From the NCBI RefSeq assembly GCF_021602025.1, contig NZ_BQHW01000018.1:1-64000 (forward strand): a stretch of DNA of 64,000 nucleotides, written 5' to 3'. The notes beneath the pieces were generated by a model. That model worked only from the letters and a program-made list of their open reading frames with translations, was not told the origin of the DNA and ran no database searches. Of the stretch, positions 14,762-22,804 are shown piece by piece. A program made the translations under genes and the position numbers. The DNA comes from Pseudomonas ceruminis. Lineage in GTDB: Bacteria > Pseudomonadota > Gammaproteobacteria > Pseudomonadales > Pseudomonadaceae. Each line of letters starts with the position of its first letter. Positions within the stretch are counted from its first letter, which is position 1.

Positions 14762-16235
14762 CGAGCGTCTCCAATTTCAAATCTTCATAACTTCCAAAGC
14801 GAAACAGCACCTCTTCATACAGTTCTTGCGCTGCAAACTTTTCAGAGTGCATCTTGAAGAGCTTAAGGTAATGTTCAGTCATTTCTCTATTTTTATGATG
14901 CAATCGGTGCTGAATAAAAGAAATCTCTTCCCCTGGGCGAATCTGACCGGACGCCAAAAGTGGTAACAGATGCTGATAGAGCTGAAAAGCATAAGTCGCC
15001 CGAAGCCAGTGGTAAGAAAAACTTTTTGGAAACTTATCAGATGCTTTGACCAACAGCTTGCGCGTGATGGTATCTGTAACCTGACCAGTCGGCCGGGATT
15101 TAATCATTGGATAGCGAGGATCGTCTTTTGCCATGTAATAGCATCCCCCTTGGTCAGACAGGAATACGTACATATCACCTTCATCCAAAGCGGGGAGTTC
15201 AGGATACTCTTTTTCAAAATGGCTCCGCAGCTTTGAGCGTCGCTTGGCCGCCGCTGGACTATTAGCCATAACCTTTAATTCTTCAACTAGCTGGCTAGGC
15301 AAATATAGTTGCTGGCTTCTATCTCGCTTCGTATCCATACCCGTGCCCGGACCTGCACGCATTAGATAAGTACCGTCGTTCAGCAAATTTCCTTCTGTAA
15401 ATGAATTCAAATGCTTCAGTCGCATTGTCAGAACTGTTTGTTTTCGTGCACCTGTCATCAATGCAGTCAGTAGAATAAGTCGTTGTTGGACCGTCCATCC
15501 TTTGCCCTTCAACATACCCAACAATTCGCCAAGCTCAACATTGGCCAATGGCCGGAGGTCTTCACCGTCCTCCCGAACAAACCCAATTGGCACAGGGCTA
15601 GAAGCCGGCGTCGATTTAGTTTGACTGCGTTTTTCGGCAGTTATTAATTTGCTACCGAATGAGCCTTTAAATAGGAACTGAACCTTCTTAACTGAATCAA
15701 CACGTTCGATGTCGATGTCATGCCAATTAGCCGCCACATATTTATAAAAATCGAATACCACTCCAGTGAATTGATTGATGACTGCCGCGCTACGTTTTCC
15801 TTCGTTAACCAAATGAGCGAAATATTTGTATGTAGGGCGCAAAGCAGGACGACGGCCAGAGAAATCCAGCCAATCAAGCGCTTCATCTTCACAAAAGGTC
15901 AGATAATCAAGCAATTTGCTGGCCCGACGACGAACATCATCTATGGGTCTGCCAACAAGAGGTTTATGCCTCACATGATTCAGCAAGTACGAATTCGCTT
16001 CGAACCAGGGTCTGCCATCCCTATGGAAAAGGAACGGGAAATTGAAAAGGTCTCCCTCGCCCTCCTGCGCCCCGAACTCATTGAGTTGATAAAGCGTTCT
16101 CGATGGCTCAGACGCCGCAAGCAAATTCTCGATAGCACCACGTGGCTTTTGAGAGACGTAAATCTCTGCAAAGGCATTCCGAACGCGCGGAACAAGCACC
16201 AAACGGCCGTGGTATCGCGGATTCACATAGGACAT
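14754..16235 (-). CDS. Tyrosine recombinase, first gene of the module (GmtY/TnpA-like)
   Basis: A 493-residue integrase. The ATG at 16235 is chosen over the in-frame GTG at 16241 because GGGAG lies 5 bases before it. Catalytic boxes are visible: Arg in TGARKQTVLTMRLKHL, His-x-x-Arg in YHWLRATYAFQ, and His with nucleophile Tyr in IQHRLHHKNREMTEHYLK. It is the promoter-proximal gene of a four-gene operon and the gene nearest the inferred island end at about 16.3 kb, where integrases normally sit. Confidence 0.8.
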   Translation of the reverse strand: MSYVNPRYHGRLVLVPRVRNAFAEIYVSQKPRGAIENLLAASEPSRTLYQLNEFGAQEGEGDLFNFPFLFHRDGRPWFEANSYLLNHVRHKPLVGRPIDDVRRRASKLLDYLTFCEDEALDWLDFSGRRPALRPTYKYFAHLVNEGKRSAAVINQFTGVVFDFYKYVAANWHDIDIERVDSVKKVQFLFKGSFGSKLITAEKRSQTKSTPASSPVPIGFVREDGEDLRPLANVELGELLGMLKGKGWTVQQRLILLTALMTGARKQTVLTMRLKHLNSFTEGNLLNDGTYLMRAGPGTGMDTKRDRSQQLYLPSQLVEELKVMANSPAAAKRRSKLRSHFEKEYPELPALDEGDMYVFLSDQGGCYYMAKDDPRYPMIKSRPTGQVTDTITRKLLVKASDKFPKSFSYHWLRATYAFQLYQHLLPLLASGQIRPGEEISFIQHRLHHKNREMTEHYLKLFKMHSEKFAAQELYEEVLFRFGSYEDLKLETLDE

Positions 16236-16316
16236 ATCCACTCCCTAGAGAAATCGTCAATCCTATGAGGCATGGACTCAATACTCAATCCTTTCTGTCA
16301 ATGTTCTTTTTGTTAA
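16236..16316. other. Probable island end and recombinase promoter region
   Basis: About 80 bp between the divergent recombinase operon and the integrase stub. It should hold the promoter of the minus-strand operon and the end of the inserted element, but I cannot define the att sequence without the other island end. Confidence 0.4.
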
Positions 16317-16568
16317 GCGATTCAACCCAGGGGTCTAACTTATGGAATAGCGCTGCAACAGACGTTCAGCCGCATCTACCGGCAAGCGGGTATCAAGCAT
16401 GGTTCATCGCACAGCGGTCGGCGCACGCTGGCCGCGACGGTGCTGGCTGCGACTGGCGATGTGGACATTGTTCAAACGATTCTCGGGCATGCCCAGCTCG
16501 ACCACAGCAAGCCTTACCTGGCGATAAATGCGGACACCATACGGCGAGCCTTTGAAGTGGCTTTGTAG
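16317..16568 (+). pseudogene. Tyrosine integrase, C-terminal stub
   Basis: An open frame without a start, after an in-frame TAA at 16314, encodes the last 80 or so residues of a phage-type integrase. SHSGRRTLAATVLAATGD carries the His-x-x-Arg box, ILGHAQLDHSKPYLAIN the His and Tyr, and the frame ends AFEVAL. The N-terminal part is missing, and the adjacent recombinase module lies exactly where it should be. The gene was probably cut by insertion of that module, with the other half outside the window. Confidence 0.8.
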
Positions 16569-16643
16569 ATACTATGTTTCTACATTGGTGCTTGCGCATA
16601 GAGTGGCAAGTATCTACAATGGCTATACGTTACGGAGGTGCTT

Positions 16644-16898
16644 ATGGAAGTCAAAGTTCAGCAGTGGGGCAACAGTGCGGCGATTCGTCTGCCGGCTACC
16701 GTGCTCAAGCTCATGAAGTTGGTCAGCGGCGACGTTCTGAAATTGGATGTGTCTGCTGAGGTTATGACGCTCAAGCCGGCGAAAGCCAAGCCGCATTATC
16801 AGTTGGCGGACCTGATGCAGCAGTGCGACTTGTCCGCGCCGGAGCCGGCAGAGCTTGCGGGTTGGAATGCCATGAAGCCGGTAGGTCGTGAAGCGTGA
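16644..16898 (+). CDS. MazE/AbrB-type antitoxin
   Basis: An 84-residue protein with the SpoVT/AbrB swapped-hairpin DNA-binding domain at the N-terminus (MEVKVQQWGNSAAIRLPATV). The rest is an acidic, probably disordered toxin-binding tail. The ATG at 16644 has GGAGG 6 bases upstream. Its last codon overlaps the toxin start (GTGA). It probably neutralises the ribonuclease downstream and represses the shared promoter. Confidence 0.88.
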   Translation: MEVKVQQWGNSAAIRLPATVLKLMKLVSGDVLKLDVSAEVMTLKPAKAKPHYQLADLMQQCDLSAPEPAELAGWNAMKPVGREA

Positions 16899-17242
16899 AG
16901 CGAGCCAAATTCAACCGTGGCGACATTGTGCGAGTGAACCTGAACCCCACCGAGGGGCGAGAGCAGCAGGGCGATTTTCGCCCAGCGTTGGTACTGACTC
17001 CAGCGGCCTACAACGCCACCGGGCTGGCAGTGATCGCACCGATCACCCAAGGAGGCGACTTCGCCCGGTACGCCGGTTTCGCCGTGACCTTGAGCGGAAG
17101 CGGCACCGAAACTCAAGGTGTGGTGCTGTGCAACCAGATTCGCACGGTTGACCTTGAGGCTCGCGGCGCCAAGCGCGTGGAGGCGGTGCCCGAGGTCGTA
17201 ATGGACGAAGTGCTGGCCCGTGTGCAGGCACTGTTTGAGTAA
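16895..17242 (+). CDS. MazF/PemK-family endoribonuclease toxin
   Basis: A 115-residue toxin of the MazF/ChpB/PemK family starting at GTG 16895, inside the antitoxin end. Family motifs are visible: FNRGDIVRVNLNPTEGREQQ at the N-terminus, FRPALVLTPAAYN, the TQG loop, and QIRTVDLEARGAKRVE. MazF toxins cleave mRNA at short motifs. Its position at the start of the cassette array is like the toxin-antitoxin pairs that stabilise integron arrays and plasmids. Confidence 0.9.
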   Translation: MKRAKFNRGDIVRVNLNPTEGREQQGDFRPALVLTPAAYNATGLAVIAPITQGGDFARYAGFAVTLSGSGTETQGVVLCNQIRTVDLEARGAKRVEAVPEVVMDEVLARVQALFE

Positions 17243-17253
17243 AGGAAAACCGG

Positions 17254-17430
17254 ATGAACGACGGAAGTTTAGGATTGGTAGCTGGTTTAGCCCTCGCGGC
17301 AAGTGCTACCGCAGGTTTGCTTGGGAATCAGACCGTTGCAGCCGTTTTAGCTGTGATTGGCATCGCTTTCGCGGTTGCCCTTGGGTTGTCCAAGCGCGCT
17401 AAGAACAAGGCTCAGCCAAAGAGCCAGTAA
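17254..17430 (+). CDS. Small hydrophobic protein, cassette 1
   Basis: A 58-residue product (MNDGSLGLVAG start) preceded by AAGGAAAACCGG, 11 bp after the toxin stop. Residues 5-47 are almost wholly hydrophobic and the tail is Lys-rich, so a small inner-membrane protein with one or two helices is likely. No family recognised. Confidence 0.65.
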   Translation: MNDGSLGLVAGLALAASATAGLLGNQTVAAVLAVIGIAFAVALGLSKRAKNKAQPKSQ

Positions 17431-17517
17431 ATCGAGGAAAACGGCACCGCCCAAGCCCAGCCATCGAGCTGGGCAGCCACGTTGAACCGGCACATTAACA
17501 ACCCAAAAGGAGTCGCT
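17431..17517 (+). repeat. Junction repeat R1 (hairpin block)
   Basis: Begins GAGGAAAACGGCACCG, then stem 1 AGCCCAGC-catcga-GCTGGGC. The second half is not of the usual type (CACGTTGAACCGGCAC) and recurs in R19 at 29361-29443. It leads to AGGAG before the next ATG. Confidence 0.85.
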
Positions 17518-17730
17518 ATGAACACGGACCTGATCGTCAAACGGATTTTGCTCACACCCGTGGCAGCAGGCTTTGGGTGGCTCGTTGCCACCATGCTTCT
17601 CATAGGGCTAAAACTGGCCTTCCCCACGTTTTCAACCACATGGATTGAGCGCGCAGGCCCTATCGGCGCCATTGTAGGCATCGTCATTTTCTACGCGATG
17701 ACCTGGAAGGAAGGTCGCTCGGCCAAATAG
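17518..17730 (+). CDS. Small membrane protein, copy A
   Basis: A 70-residue protein with two predicted membrane helices (about residues 12-33 and 46-62) around the linker FPTFSTTWIERAGP, and a basic C-terminus. It is nearly identical to the protein at 29444-29656, and the similarity extends through the upstream junction repeat, so the whole cassette was copied. The ATG at 17518 follows AAAAGGAG. Confidence 0.78.
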   Translation: MNTDLIVKRILLTPVAAGFGWLVATMLLIGLKLAFPTFSTTWIERAGPIGAIVGIVIFYAMTWKEGRSAK

Positions 17731-17774
17731 GCCCATGCCGAGAATAAACCCCATTAACTCTACGGAGTTCGACG

Positions 17775-17996
17775 ATGAAGGCTGCGAAATCGGCATGGCA
17801 AAAACAGGTTGGCGGCGCGCTCATAGCGTTGCAGCGACAGCGATTGCATCTGGAACATAAATTAGGCTTTTGGAGTTTGCCCGTCTACGCCTGGATTCGG
17901 CGCGTTTTAGGCAAGCCACCTATTTCCAAGGAGGTCTCGCCGCAGATCGAGAAGATTGAGCATCGCATGTGGCTCATTTCATCCCGCTACAGGTAG
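17775..17996 (+). CDS. 73-residue basic protein, copy A
   Basis: MKAAKSAWQKQVGGAL start; amphipathic, rich in Arg/Gln/Leu, with WSLPVYAWIRRVLGKPPISK in the middle. A close paralogue lies at 36282-36503 about 18.5 kb away. Shared DNA begins just before the ATG (CGACGATG) and ends at TAGGAAAAC, so the copied unit is bounded by the junction motif. Function unknown. Confidence 0.75.
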   Translation: MKAAKSAWQKQVGGALIALQRQRLHLEHKLGFWSLPVYAWIRRVLGKPPISKEVSPQIEKIEHRMWLISSRYR

Positions 17997-18097
17997 GAAA
18001 ACGACCAGGTACGCCCAAGCCCAGCCCCGCGCTGGGCCGAGGCTGTAGAGGGATGACCGTTTTCCGGCGTCCACCAATCAAAGGAATGACTACACCC
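17997..18097 (+). repeat. Junction repeat R2 (two hairpins)
   Basis: TAGGAAAACGACCAGGTACG, stem 1 AGCCCAGC-cccgc-GCTGGGC, CGAGGCTGTAGA, then stem 2 GGATGACCG-tttt-CCGGCGTCC, and AAGGAATG before the next gene. Confidence 0.85.
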
Positions 18098-18328
18098 ATG
18101 AGCACAACCATCACCCTCAAAACCCAGCAAGTGCAGGCCGTTAATCAGGCCCTGCGCCGGTTGATCGATGCGCTGCGCAGTACCCCAGTGGCAATCCTTG
18201 CCCAAGAGCGCGCCGAAGTGGAGGGGCGCTTGCGCACCCTAGCGGCGCTCGGCCTGATCGATGCCGAAGAAGAGCAGGAGTTGTATTCCCTGGCCGAGGC
18301 TGCGCGCCAAGCGGCCGAGGAAGCCTGA
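18098..18328 (+). CDS. 76-residue helical cassette protein
   Basis: MSTTITLKTQQVQAVNQALR start; predicted all-helical, with regular Leu/Ala spacing suggestive of a coiled-coil or helical bundle through residue 75. Ends EAARQAAEEA. No family recognised. Confidence 0.7.
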   Translation: MSTTITLKTQQVQAVNQALRRLIDALRSTPVAILAQERAEVEGRLRTLAALGLIDAEEEQELYSLAEAARQAAEEA

Positions 18329-18435
18329 ACCCCATCAACTTCACGGAAGCCGCCGCCGATCACTTGCCCGCCATGTGCGGGCCTTGTCGGTAGGAGCAGG
18401 CCGCTTTGGCCAACTGGATCGAGCAGGAAAAAGAT

Positions 18436-18804
18436 ATGTCACGTTCGGTAGGTGCGGTCGACTTCGAGGATGGCCGCAGGTTGTACTTGATCTACGATGG
18501 AACCGTTGGTGTCGCTTGGCGCCCACTTTTTGAAACCAGCGATGCGGCTTGGGATTGGTACTGCGCTGAAAGCGTTGAGTTTGCAGAGCCGGTAGGTGCA
18601 GCCAGTACAGAGCTTCCAGTCGTGTTGACTATTGATCTTCATTACGACGACCAGGAGCGTTGGAAGTTCGCAAGTCGGGCATCTGCGGATGCAATGTGGC
18701 TCACCGGTCCGGCCAGCTCAGACGAAGCAGCGGACGAAAGAAGTAAGCACTTCGATGAGCCTTTCGGCGGTTACTTTTCTGACGATGAAAAACCAGTGAA
18801 CTGA
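18436..18804 (+). CDS. 122-residue acidic cassette protein
   Basis: Starts MSRSVGAVDFEDGRRL after GCAGGAAAAAG. A beta-rich N-terminal half (LYLIYDGTVGVAWRPLF) is followed by an acidic region. Soluble and cytosolic by appearance. The 107 bp upstream contain no gene. Unrecognised. Confidence 0.7.
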   Translation: MSRSVGAVDFEDGRRLYLIYDGTVGVAWRPLFETSDAAWDWYCAESVEFAEPVGAASTELPVVLTIDLHYDDQERWKFASRASADAMWLTGPASSDEAADERSKHFDEPFGGYFSDDEKPVN

Positions 18805-18892
18805 TCGAGGAAAACGGCACCGCCCAAGCCCAGCCATGCGCTGGGCCGAGGCAGTAGAACCCACCCCCTTTAGATCGCAAGGAACCCCACAC
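18805..18892 (+). repeat. Junction repeat R3
   Basis: GAGGAAAACGGCACCGCC, stem 1 AGCCCAGC-cat-GCGCTGGGC, CCGAGGCAGTAGA; the second hairpin is eroded. CAAGGAACC precedes the next gene. Confidence 0.85.
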
Positions 18893-19144
18893 ATGACCCA
18901 AGCCCCCGCCGTTGCCGCCGAGTCCAAGCTGGAAACGAGCAGCGTCCGCTTTCATATCGAGACGATTCGCCAGTCGCTGAGTAGCCAGGAGGCCGCCTTG
19001 CGCTTTGAGTACGTGCGTGGCTACCTCGACGCGCTGTATGGGCAGTGCAAGTTCGATGAGCAGGAGCGCGACAGCCTGCTGGCTGAGGCAAAAGCCGTGA
19101 AAGAGGCGTGGCCGCAGAAGGTGCAGTCCGCACCGACCAACTGA
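18893..19144 (+). CDS. 83-residue helical cassette protein
   Basis: MTQAPAVAAESKLETSSVRF start. A helical central part (FHIETIRQSLSSQEAALRFE, then YVRGYLDALYGQCKFDEQER) resembles small phage-type accessory proteins, but I cannot name a family. Confidence 0.7.
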   Translation: MTQAPAVAAESKLETSSVRFHIETIRQSLSSQEAALRFEYVRGYLDALYGQCKFDEQERDSLLAEAKAVKEAWPQKVQSAPTN

Positions 19145-19170
19145 ACCCCCAACTGTCTAGGAAAGCACTT

Positions 19171-19551
19171 ATGCCCCGCACCATCGAGAGTATCGTCGAG
19201 AACCACAGGGTAGCAGCAGAGCGCCGTGCCGCTGGCAAGCCTGTGTGGGATCGCAAAATCGACATCAAGGCGATTCTGCATGAAGATCAGTCGAACACCT
19301 CCAACGAGCATGCGGCGCAGGTGGCCAATCACATTGGCGCGCTGATCCGCAGCCGAGTTCCCGCTGACTGGCTGGATTGGGAGTCTACCGACCTGGACGA
19401 AGATTTGGCCCATATCGTTGAGGGCATGGAAGCACTGAAGCCAGACAGCTATGACGGCGAAGAGGACTTTACACCGCTAACAGACCTCAACAGCATGCTG
19501 GACCAGCTCTACGACTGGGCTGACGGTAAGCGCGTTTGGCTCGGCCGCTGA
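19171..19551 (+). CDS. 126-residue acidic cassette protein
   Basis: MPRTIESIVENHRVAAERRA start, 26 bp after the previous stop with TAGGAAAGC as junction and ribosome-binding site. Strongly acidic C-terminal half. No domain recognised. Confidence 0.7.
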   Translation: MPRTIESIVENHRVAAERRAAGKPVWDRKIDIKAILHEDQSNTSNEHAAQVANHIGALIRSRVPADWLDWESTDLDEDLAHIVEGMEALKPDSYDGEEDFTPLTDLNSMLDQLYDWADGKRVWLGR

Positions 19552-19568
19552 TCAAGGAAATCGTGACC

Positions 19569-19826
19569 ATGACGACTATCAGTACCGATGCGTTTGAAAT
19601 CGAATTGCGCCAGGCTCAGATGGCACGCAAGGCGTGGGCGGTGACCCGTCAGGCCTTGGCGGATTACCAGTCTGGTGCAGCTCCGGCCGGCAACCTGCAA
19701 GAAATCCTGGAGAACATCGACAAGGCTTACGACAAGTACCTGAACGCCTGCACTGTCCTGGGCGAGAAGGTGCTGGGAGCTTCGCCCGACATGCCGAAGC
19801 CAGAACTGACGATCATGACCCTGTAG
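19569..19826 (+). CDS. 85-residue helical cassette protein
   Basis: ATG at 19569, preceded by AAGGAAATCGTGACC, a leader also found before the genes at 27689 and 32852. Helical protein (NLQEILENIDKAYDKYLNAC). Unrecognised. Confidence 0.7.
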   Translation: MTTISTDAFEIELRQAQMARKAWAVTRQALADYQSGAAPAGNLQEILENIDKAYDKYLNACTVLGEKVLGASPDMPKPELTIMTL

Positions 19827-19893
19827 GAAAACGGCACCGCCCAAGCCCAGCCATTCGCTGGGCCGAGGCAGTAGAGGATGCTGTAGAACAGCC
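19824..19893 (+). repeat. Junction repeat R4
   Basis: TAGGAAAACGGCACCGCC, stem 1 AGCCCAGC-catt-CGCTGGGC, CCGAGGCAGTAGA, then a short GGATGCTGTAGAACAGCC hairpin. From 19894 to 20000 there is no convincing gene; an open frame without a start crosses it. Confidence 0.8.
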
Positions 19894-20000
19894 ATCGAAG
19901 GCCTGGAAGAAGCCCAGGCGTGACCAGCGCCGTTACCAGGGAAAATCATCAAGCGCAGATAACGCGCCACGTCCTGAGTTCGAATAGGTGAAAGGTTTCT

Positions 20001-20747
20001 ATGAAGTTTTGGATTGCAACCTGTAGCACGTGTGGCAACGTCAAGCTGGCTCAGTGGACAACGCCCACGAGTTGTAGACGTCAGGTCGAAGCAGATAAAG
20101 GCCTTGGTAATTTTTGCAACAAGGCGCTTACGGATGTATTTGAAGACATCTCGCCAGCGCTAAGGGTTCGACTCAGCCTGAATCGCTGCCCCGAGTTCGA
20201 TACCCAACACTCACATATCGATTTTTACATAGACCCTGAAACCAATCGCTACGTCATTACCTCACTGCCCTTCGTAGCGTATCCTCCAGCCGTTATCGAA
20301 CCTGAACATTCATTGCATCAAGCCTTTTATCGAGCTAAGAATGAACAAGCCGCCTCGCGTTGGCTAGCCAAATACGGTGAAGCTATCCCACCCCCTGCAA
20401 ACCTGGACTACGGCGTGGCAGAGACGATGCTGGTTAGCACACTAGGTTACCCTGGCCCAACGCCTCTCACACCAGCAGAAAATGAGGTTCTTCAAGCTAG
20501 CGCTGCTCTCGGCGATGTTACGCTTGATATTGTCTTTCTGATAATTGAAGTTCTAGGCTGGCGACCTGGCAGGCCAGTCCCTGAAGACGATCCTGGCTGG
20601 ATCGCAATATGGGCTGAGGAAGAGATGGTGCTGGGCTCTATGACCATGGCCAGGGACATTCTTGGGATGCCCGACTTTGGGGATTACTGGAAACCGTCTG
20701 CAGTCTCAGAGTTCTACGCTAAAGAGAGAGTTCAATGGGATATCTGA
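20001..20747 (+). CDS. 248-residue hypothetical cassette protein
   Basis: The largest gene of the array. The N-terminus MKFWIATCSTCGNVKLAQW holds a CxxC pair and more Cys follow, suggesting a metal site. The middle is rich in Pro and aromatic residues, and the C-terminal part is acidic. Base composition is less GC-rich than its neighbours, so it may have a separate origin. No family recognised. Confidence 0.7.
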   Translation: MKFWIATCSTCGNVKLAQWTTPTSCRRQVEADKGLGNFCNKALTDVFEDISPALRVRLSLNRCPEFDTQHSHIDFYIDPETNRYVITSLPFVAYPPAVIEPEHSLHQAFYRAKNEQAASRWLAKYGEAIPPPANLDYGVAETMLVSTLGYPGPTPLTPAENEVLQASAALGDVTLDIVFLIIEVLGWRPGRPVPEDDPGWIAIWAEEEMVLGSMTMARDILGMPDFGDYWKPSAVSEFYAKERVQWDI

Positions 20748-20857
20748 ACCTGTAAGGAGATAGGAAACCGCGCCCAGGTACGCCCAAGCCCAGCCCATGC
20801 TGGGCAGCGGCAGTAGAAGGATGCCTCTTTGGCGTCCACCCCATCGTAGGAGACGAC
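20748..20857 (+). repeat. Junction repeat R5 (two hairpins)
   Basis: TAGGAAACCGCGCCCAGGTA, stem 1 AGCCCAGC-ccat-GCTGGGC, AGCGGCAGTAGA, stem 2 GGATGCC-tcttt-GGCGTCC, then TAGGAGACGAC before the ATG. One of the best examples of the full structure. Confidence 0.88.
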
Positions 20858-21106
20858 ATGGCCACCGCCACCCTGATGCAGCGTTACACCGAGTACAACG
20901 ACCGTCTGAAAGCTCAGGGCATCAAGCTGATCGCCTTCGAGTGCCCGGCCTGCAAACAGAGCATTGAAACCCAGCCAGCGCCGAACGGTGACGTGTGGGA
21001 CACCCTTTCGGAGTGCCCTCACTGCAACGCGATGTTCATGAAAGTCACCGAGGGCGAGCAGGCTCGCGGCCTGATTCCGCAAGCCCCGGCGCACACCACC
21101 AGCTGA
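20858..21106 (+). CDS. Zinc-ribbon-like cassette protein
   Basis: An 82-residue protein with FECPACKQ at residues 27-34 and SECPHCNAMFMKVT near 51-64: two CPxC knuckles expected to bind one zinc. It could be a nucleic-acid-binding or adaptor protein. No closer assignment. Confidence 0.72.
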   Translation: MATATLMQRYTEYNDRLKAQGIKLIAFECPACKQSIETQPAPNGDVWDTLSECPHCNAMFMKVTEGEQARGLIPQAPAHTTS

Positions 21107-21121
21107 TCCGGGAAAACAGCG

Positions 21122-21601
21122 ATGAGCACACCTACGGCATTTCAAACCAGCAAAATCTTGCCCAATAGCACCCTTGCTATGCCACCTAGCCAGAGCCGGG
21201 TGGACGCTATGGCTGCCAGTATCAAAGACATTGGTATCCTGGAGCCAATTCTCGTTCGTAAGGTGGGCCACCGCTATGAAATCACCCCTGGCGGAGGCAT
21301 GGTTCGGTGGCTTGCGGCTACGAAGTTGGGGATGGATATAGTCCCAATCAGGGTGCTCCAACTCGACGAGGAGGACTGCGCCGCAGCGTCACTCATCGCC
21401 GATATGAGTCGCGAGCGCATAGCCCCCGAAGAAACGGTTCGCAACCTGGAGAGGCTTATCGAACAGTTTGGCGAGAATGTGGCTGATCTGGTGATAGAGC
21501 AGCTACCTGACCTTCGCGAGGCCGCGGCCTCTAACCCGGAACTGCAAGCACGCATCAATGCCGTTTTAGCCCGATGCAGGATTAATAGCGAGAAGTTGTA
21601 G
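21122..21601 (+). CDS. ParB/Srx-type nuclease-domain protein, copy A
   Basis: A 159-residue protein with a ParB-like N-terminal domain: SQSRVDAMAASIKDIGILEP, then ILVRKVGHRYEITPGGGMVR and WLAATKLGMDIVPIRVLQLD. The usual GERRWRA box is altered to PGGGMVRWLAA, and no ParB HTH domain follows. A chromosome-partition role is therefore unlikely; small ParB/Srx-fold proteins often act as nucleases or modulators on mobile elements. A close paralogue is at 30167-30646. Confidence 0.78.
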   Translation: MSTPTAFQTSKILPNSTLAMPPSQSRVDAMAASIKDIGILEPILVRKVGHRYEITPGGGMVRWLAATKLGMDIVPIRVLQLDEEDCAAASLIADMSRERIAPEETVRNLERLIEQFGENVADLVIEQLPDLREAAASNPELQARINAVLARCRINSEKL

Positions 21602-21644
21602 GAAACCAGGATGGCCATTAACGATAACGCTGGCGGAGGCTGCG

Positions 21645-21866
21645 ATGAACGTTGACTACTTCGCTTGGGTGTTCAGACGTTCTCTGGTAGTGACTTTGCT
21701 GTACGTCATTGCCTGCCTGGTCGGCTGGCTGCTGTTCGGGGTCGGAAACGGCTGGAGCGCGATTGTTGTTTCGAGCCTGACCTGGGTGATGTTTTTCTGG
21801 TTGTACGCCAAAGACCCTCGCACTGAGCGGACGCACTACAACGAAACCCGAGAACGAGACGAATAG
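21645..21866 (+). CDS. Two-helix membrane protein
   Basis: A 73-residue protein with hydrophobic helices at about residues 13-33 and 37-55, and a charged, hydrophilic tail (DPRTERTHYNETRERDE). The ATG at 21645 follows GGAGGCTGCG. Unrecognised. Confidence 0.72.
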   Translation: MNVDYFAWVFRRSLVVTLLYVIACLVGWLLFGVGNGWSAIVVSSLTWVMFFWLYAKDPRTERTHYNETRERDE

Positions 21867-22022
21867 GAAATATCGAGTACAACCAACGCCTCGGCCAGTG
21901 GCGGGGCTCGGTTAGTAGAAGCGCCAGATCGGCCAGCGCAGAAAATCCAGACATGCGTTGGACTGATACCGTAACAGAGGCGCGCTTTTGGCGCGTCCAT
22001 AGAGCATGAGGAAGCATTGTTT
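21867..22022 (+). repeat. Junction repeat R6, divergent
   Basis: TAGGAAATATCG, then a diverged first stem around GCCTCGGCC...GGGGCTCGG and a GTTAGTAGA. A second hairpin GAGGCGCG-ctttt-GGCGCGTCC lies at about 21976-21996. Longer than other copies, so it may contain an insertion. Confidence 0.65.
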
Positions 22023-22358
22023 ATGGGACAGGCAAAAAACCGTGGTTCTCGGGAGCAACGAATAGCAGAGGCTCAAGACAGTCGAAAGATGACTAGCAGA
22101 CTGCATGCGATCATCAATGAAACGCGCATGGAAAGCGTGATTTTGCCTAAATTTCCCTGCGCAGAATGTGGTACCTGGATTACGCCAGACCCCTCGAAAA
22201 ATGAAGAGCTTGTTGTTCCTGTGCGTCATGGCGTCCAGTTCGGTGAGTGCCAGCATTGTAATGCTCGGCATTTGGTTGTTTCAGCCTCAAATAAACAGGA
22301 TTGCATAGCTCTTGAACCAATTCTTGCAAGCATGAAGCGCTCAATGAGTTGGGTTTGA
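22023..22358 (+). CDS. Small CxxC protein with MGQAKNRG start
   Basis: A 111-residue protein beginning MGQAKNRGSREQRIAEAQ, a signature I know from small phage and plasmid hypothetical proteins. FPCAECGTW and GECQHCNARHL give two CxxC pairs, a probable zinc ribbon. Function unknown. Confidence 0.72.
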   Translation: MGQAKNRGSREQRIAEAQDSRKMTSRLHAIINETRMESVILPKFPCAECGTWITPDPSKNEELVVPVRHGVQFGECQHCNARHLVVSASNKQDCIALEPILASMKRSMSWV

Positions 22359-22390
22359 TCCAAGCACTGAACGTCTAGGAAAACGAGGCC

Positions 22391-22804
22391 ATGACCACGA
22401 CTGTGAAAGCAAAAGCTAGCGAATTGGCTGGGGCAGCCTTGGATTGGGCTGTGGCTAAAGCCGATGGTGAGAAACTGGTTGAGGTTGACGGCAAGCACTC
22501 CGTAATCACCGGTTTCCGCCTGAATCCTATCCGCGTTCCAGGTGGTTACACACCGTCCACCGATTGGAATCAGGGCGGTCCGTTCATATTTGAGTACCGC
22601 GTAAATTTGATCGAGGTAAACGAGGACTGTTGGGAGGCTTGGGTTTCTGGCCTAGAAGATCAACGCTACCAGGGTGGCGATAGCCCTTTGGTTGCCATCT
22701 GCCGCGCTGTCGTGGCTTCGCAACTGGGCGATACCGTTATGGTTCCAGAAGCACTTTTCGGCACGGCAGAGACGCCAGCGATCAAATCACCTCACCAGGT
22801 ATAG
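22391..22804 (+). CDS. DUF2591 (NinX-like) phage-type protein
   Basis: A 137-residue protein with DUF2591 features: an early AGAALDWAVAKADG helix, the motif YTPSTDWNQGGPFI, and GDSPLVAICRAVVASQLGD near the end. NinX-type proteins occur in lambdoid nin regions and have no settled function. Stop and junction read TAGGAAAAC. It indicates that some cassettes come from phages. Confidence 0.72.
   Translation: MTTTVKAKASELAGAALDWAVAKADGEKLVEVDGKHSVITGFRLNPIRVPGGYTPSTDWNQGGPFIFEYRVNLIEVNEDCWEAWVSGLEDQRYQGGDSPLVAICRAVVASQLGDTVMVPEALFGTAETPAIKSPHQV

Noticed and set aside
10378-16235. RIT element (three tandem recombinases)
   Set aside because: RIT recombinases are about 300-400 residues each and lack the small coiled-coil fourth gene; sizes here fit Tn554 or GMT-type modules better.
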